DNA of 39,731 nt from Myxococcales bacterium (GTDB lineage Bacteria; Myxococcota; Myxococcia; Myxococcales; Anaeromyxobacteraceae): assembly GCA_021818285.1 (NCBI GenBank), contig JAKAEO010000008.1:1-39731 (forward strand). Reading direction: 5' to 3'. Positions within the stretch are counted from its first letter, which is position 1; each line of letters begins with the position of its first letter. A program made the position numbers and the translations under genes. Below are positions 1 to 11,937 of this stretch, one piece after another. The notes under the pieces are model-generated. The model saw only the letters and a program-made list of their open reading frames with translations, did not search any database and was not told the DNA's origin.

Positions 1-2
1 GG

Positions 3-566
3 CCCCGGCGCGAGCAGCCGCTGGGCGCCGGCGTCGGCGACCCCTTCGCCGTCCGGCGGCTCGGCATCCCCCCCGGCCCGTCGCGGGACCGCCCGCAGTC
101 GCGGGTGCGGGAGCTGTCCTGGGCGCAGTTCGGCGAGGTGGCCCGGGAGCTGGCCGAGCGCATCGCCGCCCGCTTCCGGCCCGACGTGGTCCTCGGCGTG
201 GTGAGCGGCGGCGTCTTCGTGGGCGGGGCCCTGGCCGCGGCGCTGGGCGCGGAGTTCCTGCCGGTGAAGTTCGACAAGAAGGCGCGCCCCTCCCGCGAGG
301 AGCGGCTCCCCTCCCTGGCCGGCCGGCGCGTGCTGGCGGTGGACGACGTCACCGTCTCCGGCCAGACGCTGGGCAAGGCGCGGGCGCTGGCCACCGCGGC
401 CGGCGCCGCCGAGGTGCGCACCGCCGCCCTGGTGGCCCGCCCGAAGCGCAGCAAGCCGGACTTCTGCGCGATGGAGACCGACGAGCTGGTGGTCTTCGGC
501 TGGGACTACCAGCTCCAGGCCGTCGCCGGCTCCGGCCCGGTGGACCCGGGCGAGGTCGGCGTCTAG
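3..566 (+). CDS. Phosphoribosyltransferase-family protein, 5'-partial at window edge
   Basis: This is a type I phosphoribosyltransferase-fold protein. The family binds 5-phosphoribosyl-1-pyrophosphate and often salvages purines or pyrimidines, but the base cannot be told from this sequence. Seen: an N-terminal helix ([18 protein letters not shown]), the strand [14 protein letters not shown], and the PRPP-binding loop [15 protein letters not shown] with its acidic pair near codon 80 counted from the GTG at 105. That GTG is a possible start. However, the frame is open all the way to base 3 and every upstream codon ends in G or C (it reads [13 protein letters not shown]), so the gene probably begins before the window. 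selB follows 28 bases later on the same strand. Fold assignment is firm; start and substrate are uncertain. Confidence 0.8.
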   Translation, partial: PRREQPLGAGVGDPFAVRRLGIPPGPSRDRPQSRVRELSWAQFGEVARELAERIAARFRPDVVLGVVSGGVFVGGALAAALGAEFLPVKFDKKARPSREERLPSLAGRRVLAVDDVTVSGQTLGKARALATAAGAAEVRTAALVARPKRSKPDFCAMETDELVVFGWDYQLQAVAGSGPVDPGEVGV

Positions 567-594
567 CCGCGGCCGGGGCGCGCCCGGCGGAGCC

Positions 595-2544
595 ATGCGC
601 CGCATCGTCATCGGCACCGCGGGCCACGTCGACCACGGAAAGACCGCGCTGGTCCGCGCCCTCACCGGCATCGACACCGACCGGCTGGCCGAGGAGAAGC
701 GGCGCGGCATCACCATCGAGCTGGGCTTCGCGCACCTGGCCCTCCCCGACGAGACGGTGGCCGGGGTGGTGGACGTCCCCGGCCACGAGCGCTTCGTCCG
801 CGCCATGGCCGCGGGCGCCGGCGGCATCGACCTGGTGGTGCTGGTGGTGGCGGCCGACGAGGGGGTGATGCCCCAGACCCGCGAGCACCTCGACATCTGC
901 CGGCTGCTGGGCGTGCCGCGCGGGCTGGTGGCGGTGACCAAGAGCGACCTGCTGCCGGAGCTGGGCGCCGAGTGGCTGCCGCTCCTCGTCGAGGAGCTGC
1001 GCGCCGCCACCCGCGGCACCTTCCTGGAGGGCTGCCGCGTCGTCCCCTGCTCGGCGCGCACCGGCGAGGGGCTCCCGGCGCTGCGCCAGGCCGTCGCCGA
1101 GGTGGCCGCCGAGGTCCCGGAGCGGCCCGCCGACGGCCCGGCCTGGCTGCCCATCGACCGGGCCTTCACGCTGAAGGGCTTCGGCACGGTGGTGACCGGC
1201 ACGCTGCTCTCCGGGACGCTGGCCGAGGGGGAGCGCGTGGCCCTGGTCCCGCCGCTGCCCGGCGGCGCCGAGCTCCGGGTGCGCGGCCTCCAGGTCCACG
1301 GGAAGCCGGCCGAGCGGGCCCTGGCCGGGCAGCGCACCGCGGTGAACCTGCCGGGGGTCGAGGCCCAGGCGGTGGCCCGCGGCCAGGTGCTGTGCCACCC
1401 CGGGGAGATCCCGCCCTCGCGGCTCCTCGACGTGGAGCTGACCCTGCTCCCGGCGGCGCCCCGCCCGCTGCGCCACCGGGCCCGGCTGCTGCTCCACGTG
1501 GGCACCGCCCAGGTGGAGGCGGAGCTCTGCCTGCTCGACCGGCCCGAGCTGGCGCCGGGCGCCACCGCCCTGGCGCAGCTGCAGCTCGCCGAGCCCGCCG
1601 CCGCGCTGGCCGGGGAGCGCTTCATCCTGCGGGGCTTCGCCGCCATCGAGGGGCGCGGCCGCACCCTGGCCGGCGGCCGGGTGCTGGCCATCGCCGCGCG
1701 CCGGCGCAAGCGCGGCCGGCCCGAGGCCCTGGCGCAGCTCCGGCAGCTCGCCGGCGACGCGCTCGACGGCCGGCTGGCGGCGGTGCTGGCGCTGGCCGGC
1801 CCGGCGGGGCTCCCCGAGGGATCGCTGGCGGCCCGGGCGGCGGCGCCGCCGCGCGCCGCCCAGGCGGCGCTGGAGCGGCTCTCGGCGCGGGGCGAGGCCC
1901 TGCTCTTCGACCGGGAGCGGCGCGCCTGGGTCTCGGGGGAGGCGGCCCGCGCGCTGTCGGCGCGGCTGGTGGACGCGGCCCAGGCCTTCCACCGGGCGCA
2001 CCCGCTGGCGGCCGGCGTCGGACGGGAGGAGCTGCGGGGGAAGCTCCCGCCGGTGACCGACCCGCGCCTCTTCCAGCGGCTCCTGGCGCAGGCGCAGGAG
2101 AAGGGCGAGCTCGTCGCCCAGGGGGAGCTGGTCCGGGCCCGCGGCCACCAGGCGGCGGGGGGCGGCAGCGGGGGGGCGGCCCTCAAGGCGCGCGTCGCCG
2201 GCGCGCTGCGGGCCGGGGGGCTGACGCCGCCGGCGGCGGCCGAGCTGCCGGCGGCGGCCGGCGCCAGCGCGGAGGACGTGGCCGCGGTGCTGAAGCTGCT
2301 GGCGGCGGAGGGGGCGGCGGTGCGCGTGGGGCCGGACCTCTGGTACGACGCCGCGGCGCTGGCCGGCCTGCGGGAGCGGCTTGTCGCCTGGCTGCGGCAG
2401 CACCGCGAGATCAGCACCGCGGAGTTCAAGGAGCTGGTGGGCGCCACCCGCAAGTTCGTCATCCCGCTGGCGGAGCACTTCGACCGGGAGCGGGTGACGC
2501 TGCGGGTGGGCGAGAAGCGGGTGCTGCGCGGCGAGGGGCGCTGA
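595..2544 (+). CDS. selB: Selenocysteine-specific translation elongation factor SelB
   Basis: SelB is the GTPase that carries selenocysteinyl-tRNA(Sec) to UGA codons marked by a SECIS element. Seen in the 649 residues: G1 [11 protein letters not shown] near residue 10, G2 GITIELGFA (the SelB variant of the EF-Tu switch), G3 DVPGHERF, G4 TKSD, then beta-barrel domains ([18 protein letters not shown]). The C-terminal part, about residues 380-649, has the alpha-helical and winged-helix character of SelB domain 4, which reads the SECIS hairpin. The final winged helix resembles known SelB ends ([21 protein letters not shown]). The ATG at 595 opens directly on the G1 strand. The sensor kinase gene starts 2 bases after the stop, so the two are probably co-transcribed. 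selA lies 9.4 kb away. Confidence 0.95.
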   Translation: MRRIVIGTAGHVDHGKTALVRALTGIDTDRLAEEKRRGITIELGFAHLALPDETVAGVVDVPGHERFVRAMAAGAGGIDLVVLVVAADEGVMPQTREHLDICRLLGVPRGLVAVTKSDLLPELGAEWLPLLVEELRAATRGTFLEGCRVVPCSARTGEGLPALRQAVAEVAAEVPERPADGPAWLPIDRAFTLKGFGTVVTGTLLSGTLAEGERVALVPPLPGGAELRVRGLQVHGKPAERALAGQRTAVNLPGVEAQAVARGQVLCHPGEIPPSRLLDVELTLLPAAPRPLRHRARLLLHVGTAQVEAELCLLDRPELAPGATALAQLQLAEPAAALAGERFILRGFAAIEGRGRTLAGGRVLAIAARRRKRGRPEALAQLRQLAGDALDGRLAAVLALAGPAGLPEGSLAARAAAPPRAAQAALERLSARGEALLFDRERRAWVSGEAARALSARLVDAAQAFHRAHPLAAGVGREELRGKLPPVTDPRLFQRLLAQAQEKGELVAQGELVRARGHQAAGGGSGGAALKARVAGALRAGGLTPPAAAELPAAAGASAEDVAAVLKLLAAEGAAVRVGPDLWYDAAALAGLRERLVAWLRQHREISTAEFKELVGATRKFVIPLAEHFDRERVTLRVGEKRVLRGEGR

Positions 2545-2546
2545 CC

Positions 2547-4673
2547 GTGGCCTGGAGCGACCTCGACCTCCTGCCGGTGGCCACCCTGGTGATCCGCGAC
2601 GGGGTCATCGTCCACGCCAACCCGCCGGCGGCGGCGCTGGCCGGCCTGGCGCGCGAGCGGCTGGTGGGCCGCCCCTTCATCGACTTCGTGGCCCCGGAGG
2701 AGCAGGCGCGCGTCGCCGAGCGGAACCGGGCGCGCCTGGCGGGACGGCCGGTCCCGCAGGTCTACGACGCGACGGTGCTGGTGCAGGGACGGCGCCGGAC
2801 CTTCCGGCTCCACGCCTCCGTGGCCGGCGCCGAGATCGTCGTCCAGCTCCTCGACGTCACCGAGGAGACCTTCCACGGGCAGCGGCTGGCGGCGCTGGCC
2901 CGCTTCGGCGCCCTGGTCCAGAACGAGCGCACCCACGACGACGTCTTCCGCGCCGTCCGCCGCGACATGGACTCGCTCGGGCTCTTCTGCGCCCTCGTCG
3001 TCCCCGGCCGCGAGGAGGTGGAGCTGCGCTCCATCTTCACCCTCCCCGGGCGGCTGCGGCGCTGGGAGGAGGCGGTGGGCCGGCCGGTCGAGGGGCTGAC
3101 GCGGCCCTGGACCCCGTTCCTGCGCGCCGCCTGGGAGGACGGGGCCGGCTTCGCCGACGACTGGTTCGACGAGGCCTCGCGCCTGATGCGCGTTCCGGCT
3201 GCGACCCTCTTCCCCGAGGGGCCGGAGCTGCACGCCCTTGCGGCCCGCATCGACCGGGCCGGCCTGCCCTGGGCCCTGCTGCTGGCGGTGGGTCCCTGGC
3301 TCCGCGGCACCGACCAGCCGGCCTTCCGGCTCTTCGGCGCCCAGGTGGCCGCGGCGCTCGAGGCCGCCCGCGCCATCCAGGTGCTCTCGGCGCGCAACGC
3401 CGAGCTGGCGGCGCTGAACCGGCTGGCGGGGGCCTCGGGCGAGTCCCGGGACCTGGACACGCTCCTGGAGGCCGGGGGGCGCGTGGTGCGGGAGACCCTG
3501 GGCTGCCGCGACCTGGCCATCTACCTGGTGGCCGCCGATGGCCGCACCATCGAGCTGGCCTACGCCAGCGGCCCGGCGCCCGAGCTGCACCGCTTCCTCT
3601 CCCGGGGCACCGTCGACGGCCCGTTCCTGGGGCTGGTGGTGCGGGAGGGACGGTCGCTGGTCCGGCTCACCGAGGAGCTGCCCGAGCCGGCCGCCGGCGT
3701 GATGCGGCGCGACGGCGTCGCCACCCTGGCGGCGGTCCCCCTGCGCTTCCGCTCCTCCGCCATCGGGCTGCTGATCACCGCCTGGGCGGACCGCCGGGAC
3801 GCCGCGGGGTGCCGGCTGCCGCTGGTGGAGGCCATGGGCAGCCACTTCGCCGCGGCCGTCTACAGCCACCGGCTGGTGGCCGACCTGCGGGCCCAGGTGG
3901 CGGAGAACGCCCGGCTCTACGAGGACCTCCGCCGCTCCTACGCCGAGCTGGGGCGCGCCCAGGAGCAGCTGGTGCTGCGCGAGCGGCTGGCGGCGCTGGG
4001 CGAGCTGGCGGCGGTGGTGGCCCACGAGGTGCGCAACCCGCTGGGCGCGGTCTTCAACGCCGTGGGGGCGCTCCGGCGGATGATCCGGCCGGAGGGCGAG
4101 GCCCGCATGCTCCTCGACATCGTCGGGGAGGAGGCGGACCGGCTCAACGCCATCGTCGGCGACCTCCTGGACTTCGCCCGCCCCTCCAAGCCGAGCATCC
4201 GGCCCGAGCCGGTCGCGCCCATCCTCGACGAGGTGCTGACGGCGGCGCTGGCCCAGGCGGCCGCGGCGCTGGAGGTGGTGCGCGACGTCGAGGAGGCCCT
4301 GCCGCCGGTTCCGGCCGACGCCCGCCAGCTCCGGCAGGCCCTGCTCAACGTGGCGCAGAACGCCGTCCAGGCCATGCCGCAGGGCGGGCGGCTGACGGTC
4401 CGGGCCCGGCGGGAGGGGGAAGCGCTCCGCATCGAGCTGGCCGACACCGGCCCCGGGGTCCCGGCCGAGCTCCGCGAGAAGGTCTTCGAGCCCTTCTTCA
4501 GCACCCGCGCCACCGGCACCGGCCTGGGGCTGGCGGTGGTGCGGCGCGTGGCCCAGGACCACCGGGGGACGGCGGTGGTCGAGGAGGCCCCGGGCGGCGG
4601 CACGGCCGTGGTGCTCCGCCTGCCGCTCGACGCCGGCCTCCCACCGGTTGCGGGCCGGCCCGACCTGGGTTGA
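2547..4673 (+). CDS. PAS/GAF sensor histidine kinase (NtrB-like, soluble)
   Basis: A cytoplasmic sensor kinase of 708 residues that should phosphorylate the NtrC-type regulator encoded next. Domains in order: a PAS domain (about 5-110, with [19 protein letters not shown]), a poorly conserved middle region, a GAF domain (about 290-440, with [23 protein letters not shown] in its first helix and strand), a short coiled coil, and the dimerisation/phosphoacceptor helix with H-box [11 protein letters not shown], His493. The ATPase domain shows the N-box [17 protein letters not shown]1 DTGPGVP and G2 GTGLGLAVV. No membrane segment is seen, so the signal is probably a cytosolic ligand or redox state. 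The GTG at 2547 is the first start after the selB stop and opens directly into the PAS domain. The regulator follows after 11 bases. The ligand is unknown. Confidence 0.88.
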   Translation: MAWSDLDLLPVATLVIRDGVIVHANPPAAALAGLARERLVGRPFIDFVAPEEQARVAERNRARLAGRPVPQVYDATVLVQGRRRTFRLHASVAGAEIVVQLLDVTEETFHGQRLAALARFGALVQNERTHDDVFRAVRRDMDSLGLFCALVVPGREEVELRSIFTLPGRLRRWEEAVGRPVEGLTRPWTPFLRAAWEDGAGFADDWFDEASRLMRVPAATLFPEGPELHALAARIDRAGLPWALLLAVGPWLRGTDQPAFRLFGAQVAAALEAARAIQVLSARNAELAALNRLAGASGESRDLDTLLEAGGRVVRETLGCRDLAIYLVAADGRTIELAYASGPAPELHRFLSRGTVDGPFLGLVVREGRSLVRLTEELPEPAAGVMRRDGVATLAAVPLRFRSSAIGLLITAWADRRDAAGCRLPLVEAMGSHFAAAVYSHRLVADLRAQVAENARLYEDLRRSYAELGRAQEQLVLRERLAALGELAAVVAHEVRNPLGAVFNAVGALRRMIRPEGEARMLLDIVGEEADRLNAIVGDLLDFARPSKPSIRPEPVAPILDEVLTAALAQAAAALEVVRDVEEALPPVPADARQLRQALLNVAQNAVQAMPQGGRLTVRARREGEALRIELADTGPGVPAELREKVFEPFFSTRATGTGLGLAVVRRVAQDHRGTAVVEEAPGGGTAVVLRLPLDAGLPPVAGRPDLG

Positions 4674-4684
4674 GATCCCCCGCC

Positions 4685-6091
<1,407 letters not shown>

Positions 6092-6129
6092 CCTTTCGCC
6101 GCCGCAAGGCGCCTTGCAGCCGTGAAAGG
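6092..6129. promoter_or_regulatory. Nested 38-base dyad, candidate enhancer (UAS) for the NtrC-type regulator
   Basis: The centre is a perfect 14-base palindrome, GCAAGGCGCCTTGC (6104-6117). Outer arms CCTTTC (6092-6097) and GAAAGG (6124-6129) are exactly symmetric about the same centre. A gapless palindrome fits a dimeric protein site better than a hairpin. The centre lies about 144 bases upstream of the start site predicted from the sigma-54 promoter at 6229-6244, within the usual range for enhancer sites. It touches the stop codon of the regulator gene, so a terminator role is the main alternative, but no T-run follows. Confidence 0.55.
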
Positions 6130-6193
6130 CGCCCGGCGCGCCGGGCGGCCCCGGCGGGTGCCGCCGGTGCGCGCCGGCGCCCCCGCAACCCCG

Positions 6194-6217
6194 CGGACCG
6201 GCTGCGCCTCCGGTCCG
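6194..6217. promoter_or_regulatory. Inverted repeat between enhancer and sigma-54 promoter
   Basis: Perfect 7-base arms CGGACCG (6194-6200) and CGGTCCG (6211-6217) are separated by 10 bases, giving 17 bases between arm centres. The repeat sits 11 bases upstream of the sigma-54 -24 element. It could be a second regulator site or a weak terminator hairpin. Short GC-rich repeats are common in this DNA, so confidence is low. Confidence 0.3.
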
Positions 6218-6228
6218 GCGGAGCCCGG

Positions 6229-6244
6229 TGGCACCCGGCTTGCT
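6229..6244 (+). promoter_or_regulatory. Sigma-54 (-24/-12) promoter
   Basis: The sequence TGGCAC-CCGGC-TTGCT matches the sigma-54 consensus (TGGCAC, five bases, TTGCW) with the required GG-N10-GC spacing. The -24 GG is at 6230-6231 and the -12 GC at 6242-6243. Transcription should start near 6254-6256, giving a leader of about 87 bases before the ATG at 6342. It lies just downstream of a sigma-54 activator gene, which strengthens the call. Confidence 0.75.
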
Positions 6245-6341
6245 GCCCCGGGCGAGGGGGTGGCGCGGCACCGCGACCGGGGCGCTTCCCCCCGCGCCCC
6301 GGTCCGGCCGCGTCGCCCCGTTTTCCACCGGGTGCACGCGC

Positions 6342-6677
6342 ATGGCCGCCCTGCTCATCGTCGACGTCGACCGCAACGGCCGCGAGGCCCTCGCCATCGC
6401 GGCGCGGCTCGAGGGGCTGGCGGTGGCGACCGCCGGGAGCGCGGCCCAGGCCGAGGCGCTCCTCGCCGAGGGCGGCTTCGCGCTGCTGGTGGTGGACTGC
6501 CTGGTCCCGGGCGCCGACGCGCTGGTGCGCGCGCGCGCCGGGCGGGAGCGCATCCTCGCCGTCGGCCACCAGCCGGAGCTGCTCCAGCGCTTCGCCCGGC
6601 GCCACGGGGTCGAGGCGCTGGCGAAGCCCATCGGGCCGGACGACCTCCGGCGCCGCGCCGCTCCCGACGCCGCCTGA
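6342..6677 (+). CDS. Stand-alone receiver-like (CheY-like) protein
   Basis: A 111-residue single-domain protein that follows the receiver fold from end to end: first strand LLIVDVD, phospho-acceptor-like Asp in LLVVDC, and AKPIG in the place of the conserved Lys-Pro. The conserved Thr/Ser after the fourth strand is missing (ILAVGH), and the acidic pair reads D-V-D. Phosphorylation may therefore be altered or lost. It could be a phosphate sink, a single-domain output or a pseudoreceiver. The ATG at 6342 opens directly into the first strand. It is the first gene after the sigma-54 promoter at 6229-6244 and is probably activated by the upstream NtrC-type regulator. It converges with nuoN, 26 bases away. 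Confidence 0.72.
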   Translation: MAALLIVDVDRNGREALAIAARLEGLAVATAGSAAQAEALLAEGGFALLVVDCLVPGADALVRARAGRERILAVGHQPELLQRFARRHGVEALAKPIGPDDLRRRAAPDAA

Positions 6678-6703
6678 TCCGGCGCCCCGCCCCTCCCGGC
6701 GCG

Positions 6704-8200
6704 CTACCGCACCATCGCCGCCGCGGCGCGCGCGAAGCCGCTGAGCGGCTCCGGGCCGATGCCCAGCACCACCACGGCGACGACCGCGATCAGCAGCGCC
6801 ACCGACAGCAGCGGGGAGAAGATCCCCTCCGGCTCGCCCTCGGCGGCCGGACGCATGTACATGAAGACCACCACCCGCAGGTAGTAGTAGGCACCCAGCG
6901 CGCTGGTGAGGATGCCGGCGACCGCCAGGGCCCAGGAGCCGGCGGCGATGGCCGACTTGAAGACCAGGAGCTTGGCCACGAAGCCGGCGGTGGGCGGGAC
7001 GCCGGCCAGCGAGAGCATGAAGACCGCCATGGCGAAGGCCAGCAGCGGCCGCCGCCTGGACAGGCCGGCCAGCCGGTCCACGTCGCAGGCCCCGGGGGGC
7101 TCGGCGCCCGGCCCGGTCCCCCGGTCCTCGACCGCGCCGAGGACGGCGAAGGCGCCGATGGCCGCGACCGTGTAGCTCGCCAGGTAGAAGAGCAGGCCGG
7201 AGAGAGCGTCGGCGCGCAGCGCCGGCTGGCCCGCCGCCAGCACCGCCAGCAGCAGGTAGCCGGCGTGGGCGATGGAGGAGTAGGCCAGCATCCGCTTCAC
7301 GCTGCGCTGCGGGACGGCGAAGAGGTTGCCCACCAGCATGGTGAGCAGCGCCAGGGTGCCGATCAGCTGCAGGAAGAAGCCGTCGGCGGAACCCGCGGTG
7401 CCGGCGTAGGTGGCCATCATCACCCGGGCCAGCAGGGCGAAGGCGGCCGCCTTGACCCCGGCCGCCATGAAGGCGGTGACCGGGGTGGGGGCGCCCTCGT
7501 AGACGTCCGGCGTCCAGACGTGGAAGGGGACGGCGCCCACCTTGAAGGCCAGCCCGGCGAGGATCAGCGCCAGCCCGGCCACCAGCAGCGGCGACCCGGC
7601 GCCGCGGGCCACGTCGGCGAGCAGGGTGGAGCCGGGGCGGCCGCCGGTGCCGGTGGCGCCGTAGACCAGCGACGTCCCGTAGAGCAGCAGCGCCGAGGAG
7701 AAGGCGCCGAGGATGAAGTACTTGAAGGCCGCCTCGGCCGGCTTGCGCCCCCGGCGCATGAAGGCCGCCAGGGCGTAGATCGAGAGGCTCATCACCTCGA
7801 TGGCGATGAAGGCCACCAGCAGGTCGGTGGCCATCGCCAGCAGCGACATCCCCGCGGTGGCGAAGAGCGCCAGGGCGTAGAACTCGCCGCGCTCGGCGTC
7901 GCGGGCGCCCAGCCAGGAGGCGCCCACCATCGCCGCCAGCGCCAGCCCGCCGCAGACGGTGACGGTGACGAAGGCGGCGAAGCCGTCGGCGGTGGCCTGG
8001 CCGCGGAACACCGGGCCCAGGTTGCCGGCGGCGAGCGCCGCGGCGCCGGCCGCCACCGCGAAGGCCACCGTCAGGCCGGCCTGGTAGCCGCGCCGCCCGG
8101 TGGTGAGGAAGACCTCGGTGAGCAGCAGGGCGATGCCGCCGAGCGCCAGGAGCGCGACCGGGGCGAGGGCGAGGAGGTCGTTGGCGGAAACCGTCGGCAT
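6704..8200 (-). CDS. nuoN: NADH-quinone oxidoreductase subunit N
   Basis: NuoN is one of the three antiporter-like, proton-pumping membrane subunits of respiratory complex I. The protein has 498 residues, typical for the family, and is hydrophobic throughout with about 14 membrane helices. Seen: the TM5 glutamate motif [17 protein letters not shown], then [15 protein letters not shown], the discontinuous-helix region [23 protein letters not shown], and [19 protein letters not shown] Gly/Pro-rich loop ([12 protein letters not shown], about 370) lies between helices. The ATG at 8200 is 1 base from the nuoM stop, so it is translated as part of the nuoLMN transcript. It is the last gene of that unit. 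Confidence 0.95.
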   Translation of the reverse strand: MPTVSANDLLALAPVALLALGGIALLLTEVFLTTGRRGYQAGLTVAFAVAAGAAALAAGNLGPVFRGQATADGFAAFVTVTVCGGLALAAMVGASWLGARDAERGEFYALALFATAGMSLLAMATDLLVAFIAIEVMSLSIYALAAFMRRGRKPAEAAFKYFILGAFSSALLLYGTSLVYGATGTGGRPGSTLLADVARGAGSPLLVAGLALILAGLAFKVGAVPFHVWTPDVYEGAPTPVTAFMAAGVKAAAFALLARVMMATYAGTAGSADGFFLQLIGTLALLTMLVGNLFAVPQRSVKRMLAYSSIAHAGYLLLAVLAAGQPALRADALSGLLFYLASYTVAAIGAFAVLGAVEDRGTGPGAEPPGACDVDRLAGLSRRRPLLAFAMAVFMLSLAGVPPTAGFVAKLLVFKSAIAAGSWALAVAGILTSALGAYYYLRVVVFMYMRPAAEGEPEGIFSPLLSVALLIAVVAVVVLGIGPEPLSGFARAAAAMVR

Positions 8201-8201
8201 G

Positions 8202-9812
<1,611 letters not shown>

Positions 9813-9815
9813 CGC

Positions 9816-11822
9816 CTAGTGACCTCCGCGGCCGAGCGCCGTCCAGAGGATGGCCGCCACCGCCAGCGCCATCACCGCGGCGTAGCGCTGGACGTCGCCG
9901 TTCTGGAGGGTCCGGAAGGCCCGGGCGAAGGCGTTGGCGGCGCGCGCCGTCCCGTTCACCAGCAGGCCGTCGATGAGGAAGGCGTCGCCCACCTTCCAGA
10001 GGAAGTGGCTCACCTTCTGGATGGGCTTCACCAGCAGCCACTCGTACAGCTCGTCCACCCGGAACTTGTCCAGGGCGAAGCGGTAGAGGGCCGGCACCGC
10101 CTCGACGAAGCGGATGGGGATCCGCTTCAGGCTGCCGGCGTACATGGCCCAGCCCAGGCCGCCGAAGACCACCGCCACCAGCCAGGCCACCACGAAGGGC
10201 CAGGCGGTGGCGGCGTGCTCCTCGACGTGCGCGGTGGCGATGGCCTGGGCGAAGACCGGGTGGGTGAAGCGGGCGAAGAGCTCGCCGCCGGCCCACTCGC
10301 CGGGGAGGCCCAGCACCAGCGCCACCACCGCCAGCGCCGAGAGGATCCACAGCGGCCCCCACATGAGCGGCGAGGACTCGTGGGCGTGCGCGGCGGCCTC
10401 GGTCCGGGGGGTGCCGGCGAAGGTCAGCGCGTAGAGCCGCATCATGTAGAAGGCGGTCCCGGCGGCGGCCAGCGTGCCCAGCACGTAGGCGGTGACGCCC
10501 ACCCAGGGGTAGGCCTCGGTCATGGCGTTGTGGGCGAAGAGCGCCCCCGCCAGGATCGCGTCCTTGGAGAAGAAGCCGGAGAGCGGCAGCAGGCCGGTGA
10601 TGGCGATGGTGGAGATCAGGAAGGTGCGGGCGGTCTGCGGCATCTTCTTCGCCAGCCCGCCCATGTTCCGGATGTCGGTGTCGTCGCGCATGCCGTGCAT
10701 GACGCTGCCGGCGCCGAGGAAGAGGCTGGCCTTGAAGAAGGCGTGGGTGACGAGGTGCAGCACGCCGGCGAAGTACGCGCCCGAGCCGACGCCGATGAAC
10801 ATGAAGCCGAGCTGGCTCACCGTGGAGTAGGCCAGCACCTTCTTGATGTCGGTCTGGGCGAAGGCGATGAGCGCGGAGAACAGCGCGGTGGCGGCGCCGA
10901 CGGTGGTGACCACCGCCATCGAGGCCGGGGCCAGCGCGAAGAGGAAGCTGGTGCGGGCCACCAGGTAGACGCCGGCGGTGACCATGGTGGCGGCGTGGAT
11001 CAGGGCCGAGACCGGGGTCGGGCCGGCCATGGCGTCGGGCAGCCAGACGTAGAGCGGCAGCTGGGCGCTCTTGCCGGTGCAGCCCACGAAGAAGCCGAGC
11101 GTCGCCAGCGTCACCGCGCCGGTCACCGTCCAGCCGGCGAAGGGGCCGGTGGCGAGGAGCGCCCCGCCCTGCAGCCGGGCGGCCATCGAGGCGAGCTGGC
11201 CGTAGTCGGCGGTGCCGAAGATGGAGAGGACGGCGAAGAAGCCGATGAGGAAGCCGAAGTCGCCGACCCGGTTGGCGATGAAGGCCTTGCGGCCGCACCA
11301 GGCCTTCTGCTGGTCGGTGTACCAGAAGCCGATGAGCAGGTAGCTGGCGAGCCCCACGCCCTCCCAGCCCATGAAGGTCAGGGCCAGCGAGTCGCCGAGC
11401 ACCAGCGTCATCATCGCCGCCACGAACAGGTTCAGGTAGGTGAAGAACCGGGCGTAGCCGAAGTCGTCCTCGTGCTCCATGTAGGAGCTGGAGTAGACGT
11501 GGATGAGCAGCCCGACGCCGGTCACCACCAGCGACAGCGTCCCGGAGAGCCGGTCGAAGAGCAGGCCGAAGCGGATGGAGAGGCCGCCCACCTGGAACCA
11601 GGGATCGCCGGCGGCGTGCAGCACCTCGCCGTGGAAGAGGCGGGTGTAGGCGAAGACCGCGGCCAGGAAGGCGGCGACCATCACGCCGATGCCGATCAGG
11701 GCGACGTTGCCCTTCCCGAGCCGCCGGCCCAGGAAGCCGTTCACGAGGGCGCCCACGGCGGGCAGGAAGATCAGCGCCCAGAGGAGGGGCTGGGCCACGT
11801 GGATGGCGGCGGAATGGTCCAT
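9816..11822 (-). CDS. nuoL: NADH-quinone oxidoreductase subunit L
   Basis: NuoL is the distal antiporter-like subunit of complex I, with the long lateral helix that spans NuoM and NuoN. Protein of 668 residues from the ATG at 11822 (MDHSAAIHVAQPLL). A longer frame exists through a TTG at 11864, but it would run through a perfect inverted repeat, so the ATG is preferred. Seen: HVYSSSYMEHEDDFGYARFF, the TM5 glutamate motif TFMGWEGVGLASYLLIGFWY, GKSAQLPLYVWLPDAMAGPTP, and KKVLAYSTVSQLGFMFIG. The C-terminal region carries the amphipathic helix and the last membrane span. It is first of three genes. nuoA to nuoK are absent: the gene on the other side is the divergent selA. Confidence 0.95.
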   Translation of the reverse strand: MDHSAAIHVAQPLLWALIFLPAVGALVNGFLGRRLGKGNVALIGIGVMVAAFLAAVFAYTRLFHGEVLHAAGDPWFQVGGLSIRFGLLFDRLSGTLSLVVTGVGLLIHVYSSSYMEHEDDFGYARFFTYLNLFVAAMMTLVLGDSLALTFMGWEGVGLASYLLIGFWYTDQQKAWCGRKAFIANRVGDFGFLIGFFAVLSIFGTADYGQLASMAARLQGGALLATGPFAGWTVTGAVTLATLGFFVGCTGKSAQLPLYVWLPDAMAGPTPVSALIHAATMVTAGVYLVARTSFLFALAPASMAVVTTVGAATALFSALIAFAQTDIKKVLAYSTVSQLGFMFIGVGSGAYFAGVLHLVTHAFFKASLFLGAGSVMHGMRDDTDIRNMGGLAKKMPQTARTFLISTIAITGLLPLSGFFSKDAILAGALFAHNAMTEAYPWVGVTAYVLGTLAAAGTAFYMMRLYALTFAGTPRTEAAAHAHESSPLMWGPLWILSALAVVALVLGLPGEWAGGELFARFTHPVFAQAIATAHVEEHAATAWPFVVAWLVAVVFGGLGWAMYAGSLKRIPIRFVEAVPALYRFALDKFRVDELYEWLLVKPIQKVSHFLWKVGDAFLIDGLLVNGTARAANAFARAFRTLQNGDVQRYAAVMALAVAAILWTALGRGGH

Positions 11823-11825
11823 AGG

Positions 11826-11846
11826 GAGGGTAGAACGTCTACCCTC
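11826..11846. promoter_or_regulatory. Perfect inverted repeat at the nuoL start, candidate operator
   Basis: Arms GAGGGTAGA (11826-11834) and TCTACCCTC (11838-11846) are perfect complements around ACG. The repeat ends 4 bases upstream of the nuoL ATG and overlaps the putative -10 element. It could be a repressor site or, in the transcript, a small hairpin that hides the start. It is less GC-rich than its surroundings, so chance is less likely. Confidence 0.5.
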
Positions 11847-11864
11847 TCGTGACGGATCAAGCAA
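11836..11864 (-). promoter_or_regulatory. Candidate sigma-70 promoter for nuoLMN
   Basis: On the minus strand, TTGCTT (11859-11864) and TAGACG (11836-11841) are 17 bases apart. The -10 match is only partial. Transcription would start near 11829, leaving a leader of about 7 bases. That agrees with the lack of a Shine-Dalgarno sequence before the nuoL ATG. Position is plausible; motif strength is modest. Confidence 0.35.
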
Positions 11865-11937
11865 CAGGGTTGTACCCCTCGCCGCACCCCCTGCCCGGAA
11901 AGCGGAAAAGCGCGGAAACCCGTGCTATCTCCGGATC

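Noticed and set aside
349-2478. Long open frames on the strand opposite selB, and similar long antisense frames across the whole window
   Set aside because: In DNA with nearly 100% G/C third positions, stops are rare in all frames. These frames are Arg/Pro/Gly/Ala-rich, lack ribosome-binding sites and match no family, while the overlapping frame encodes a clear protein.
11823-11864. Longer nuoL starting at the TTG at 11864
   Set aside because: It would add 14 polar residues before the first membrane helix and translate through the inverted repeat. The ATG at 11822 fits the family start better.
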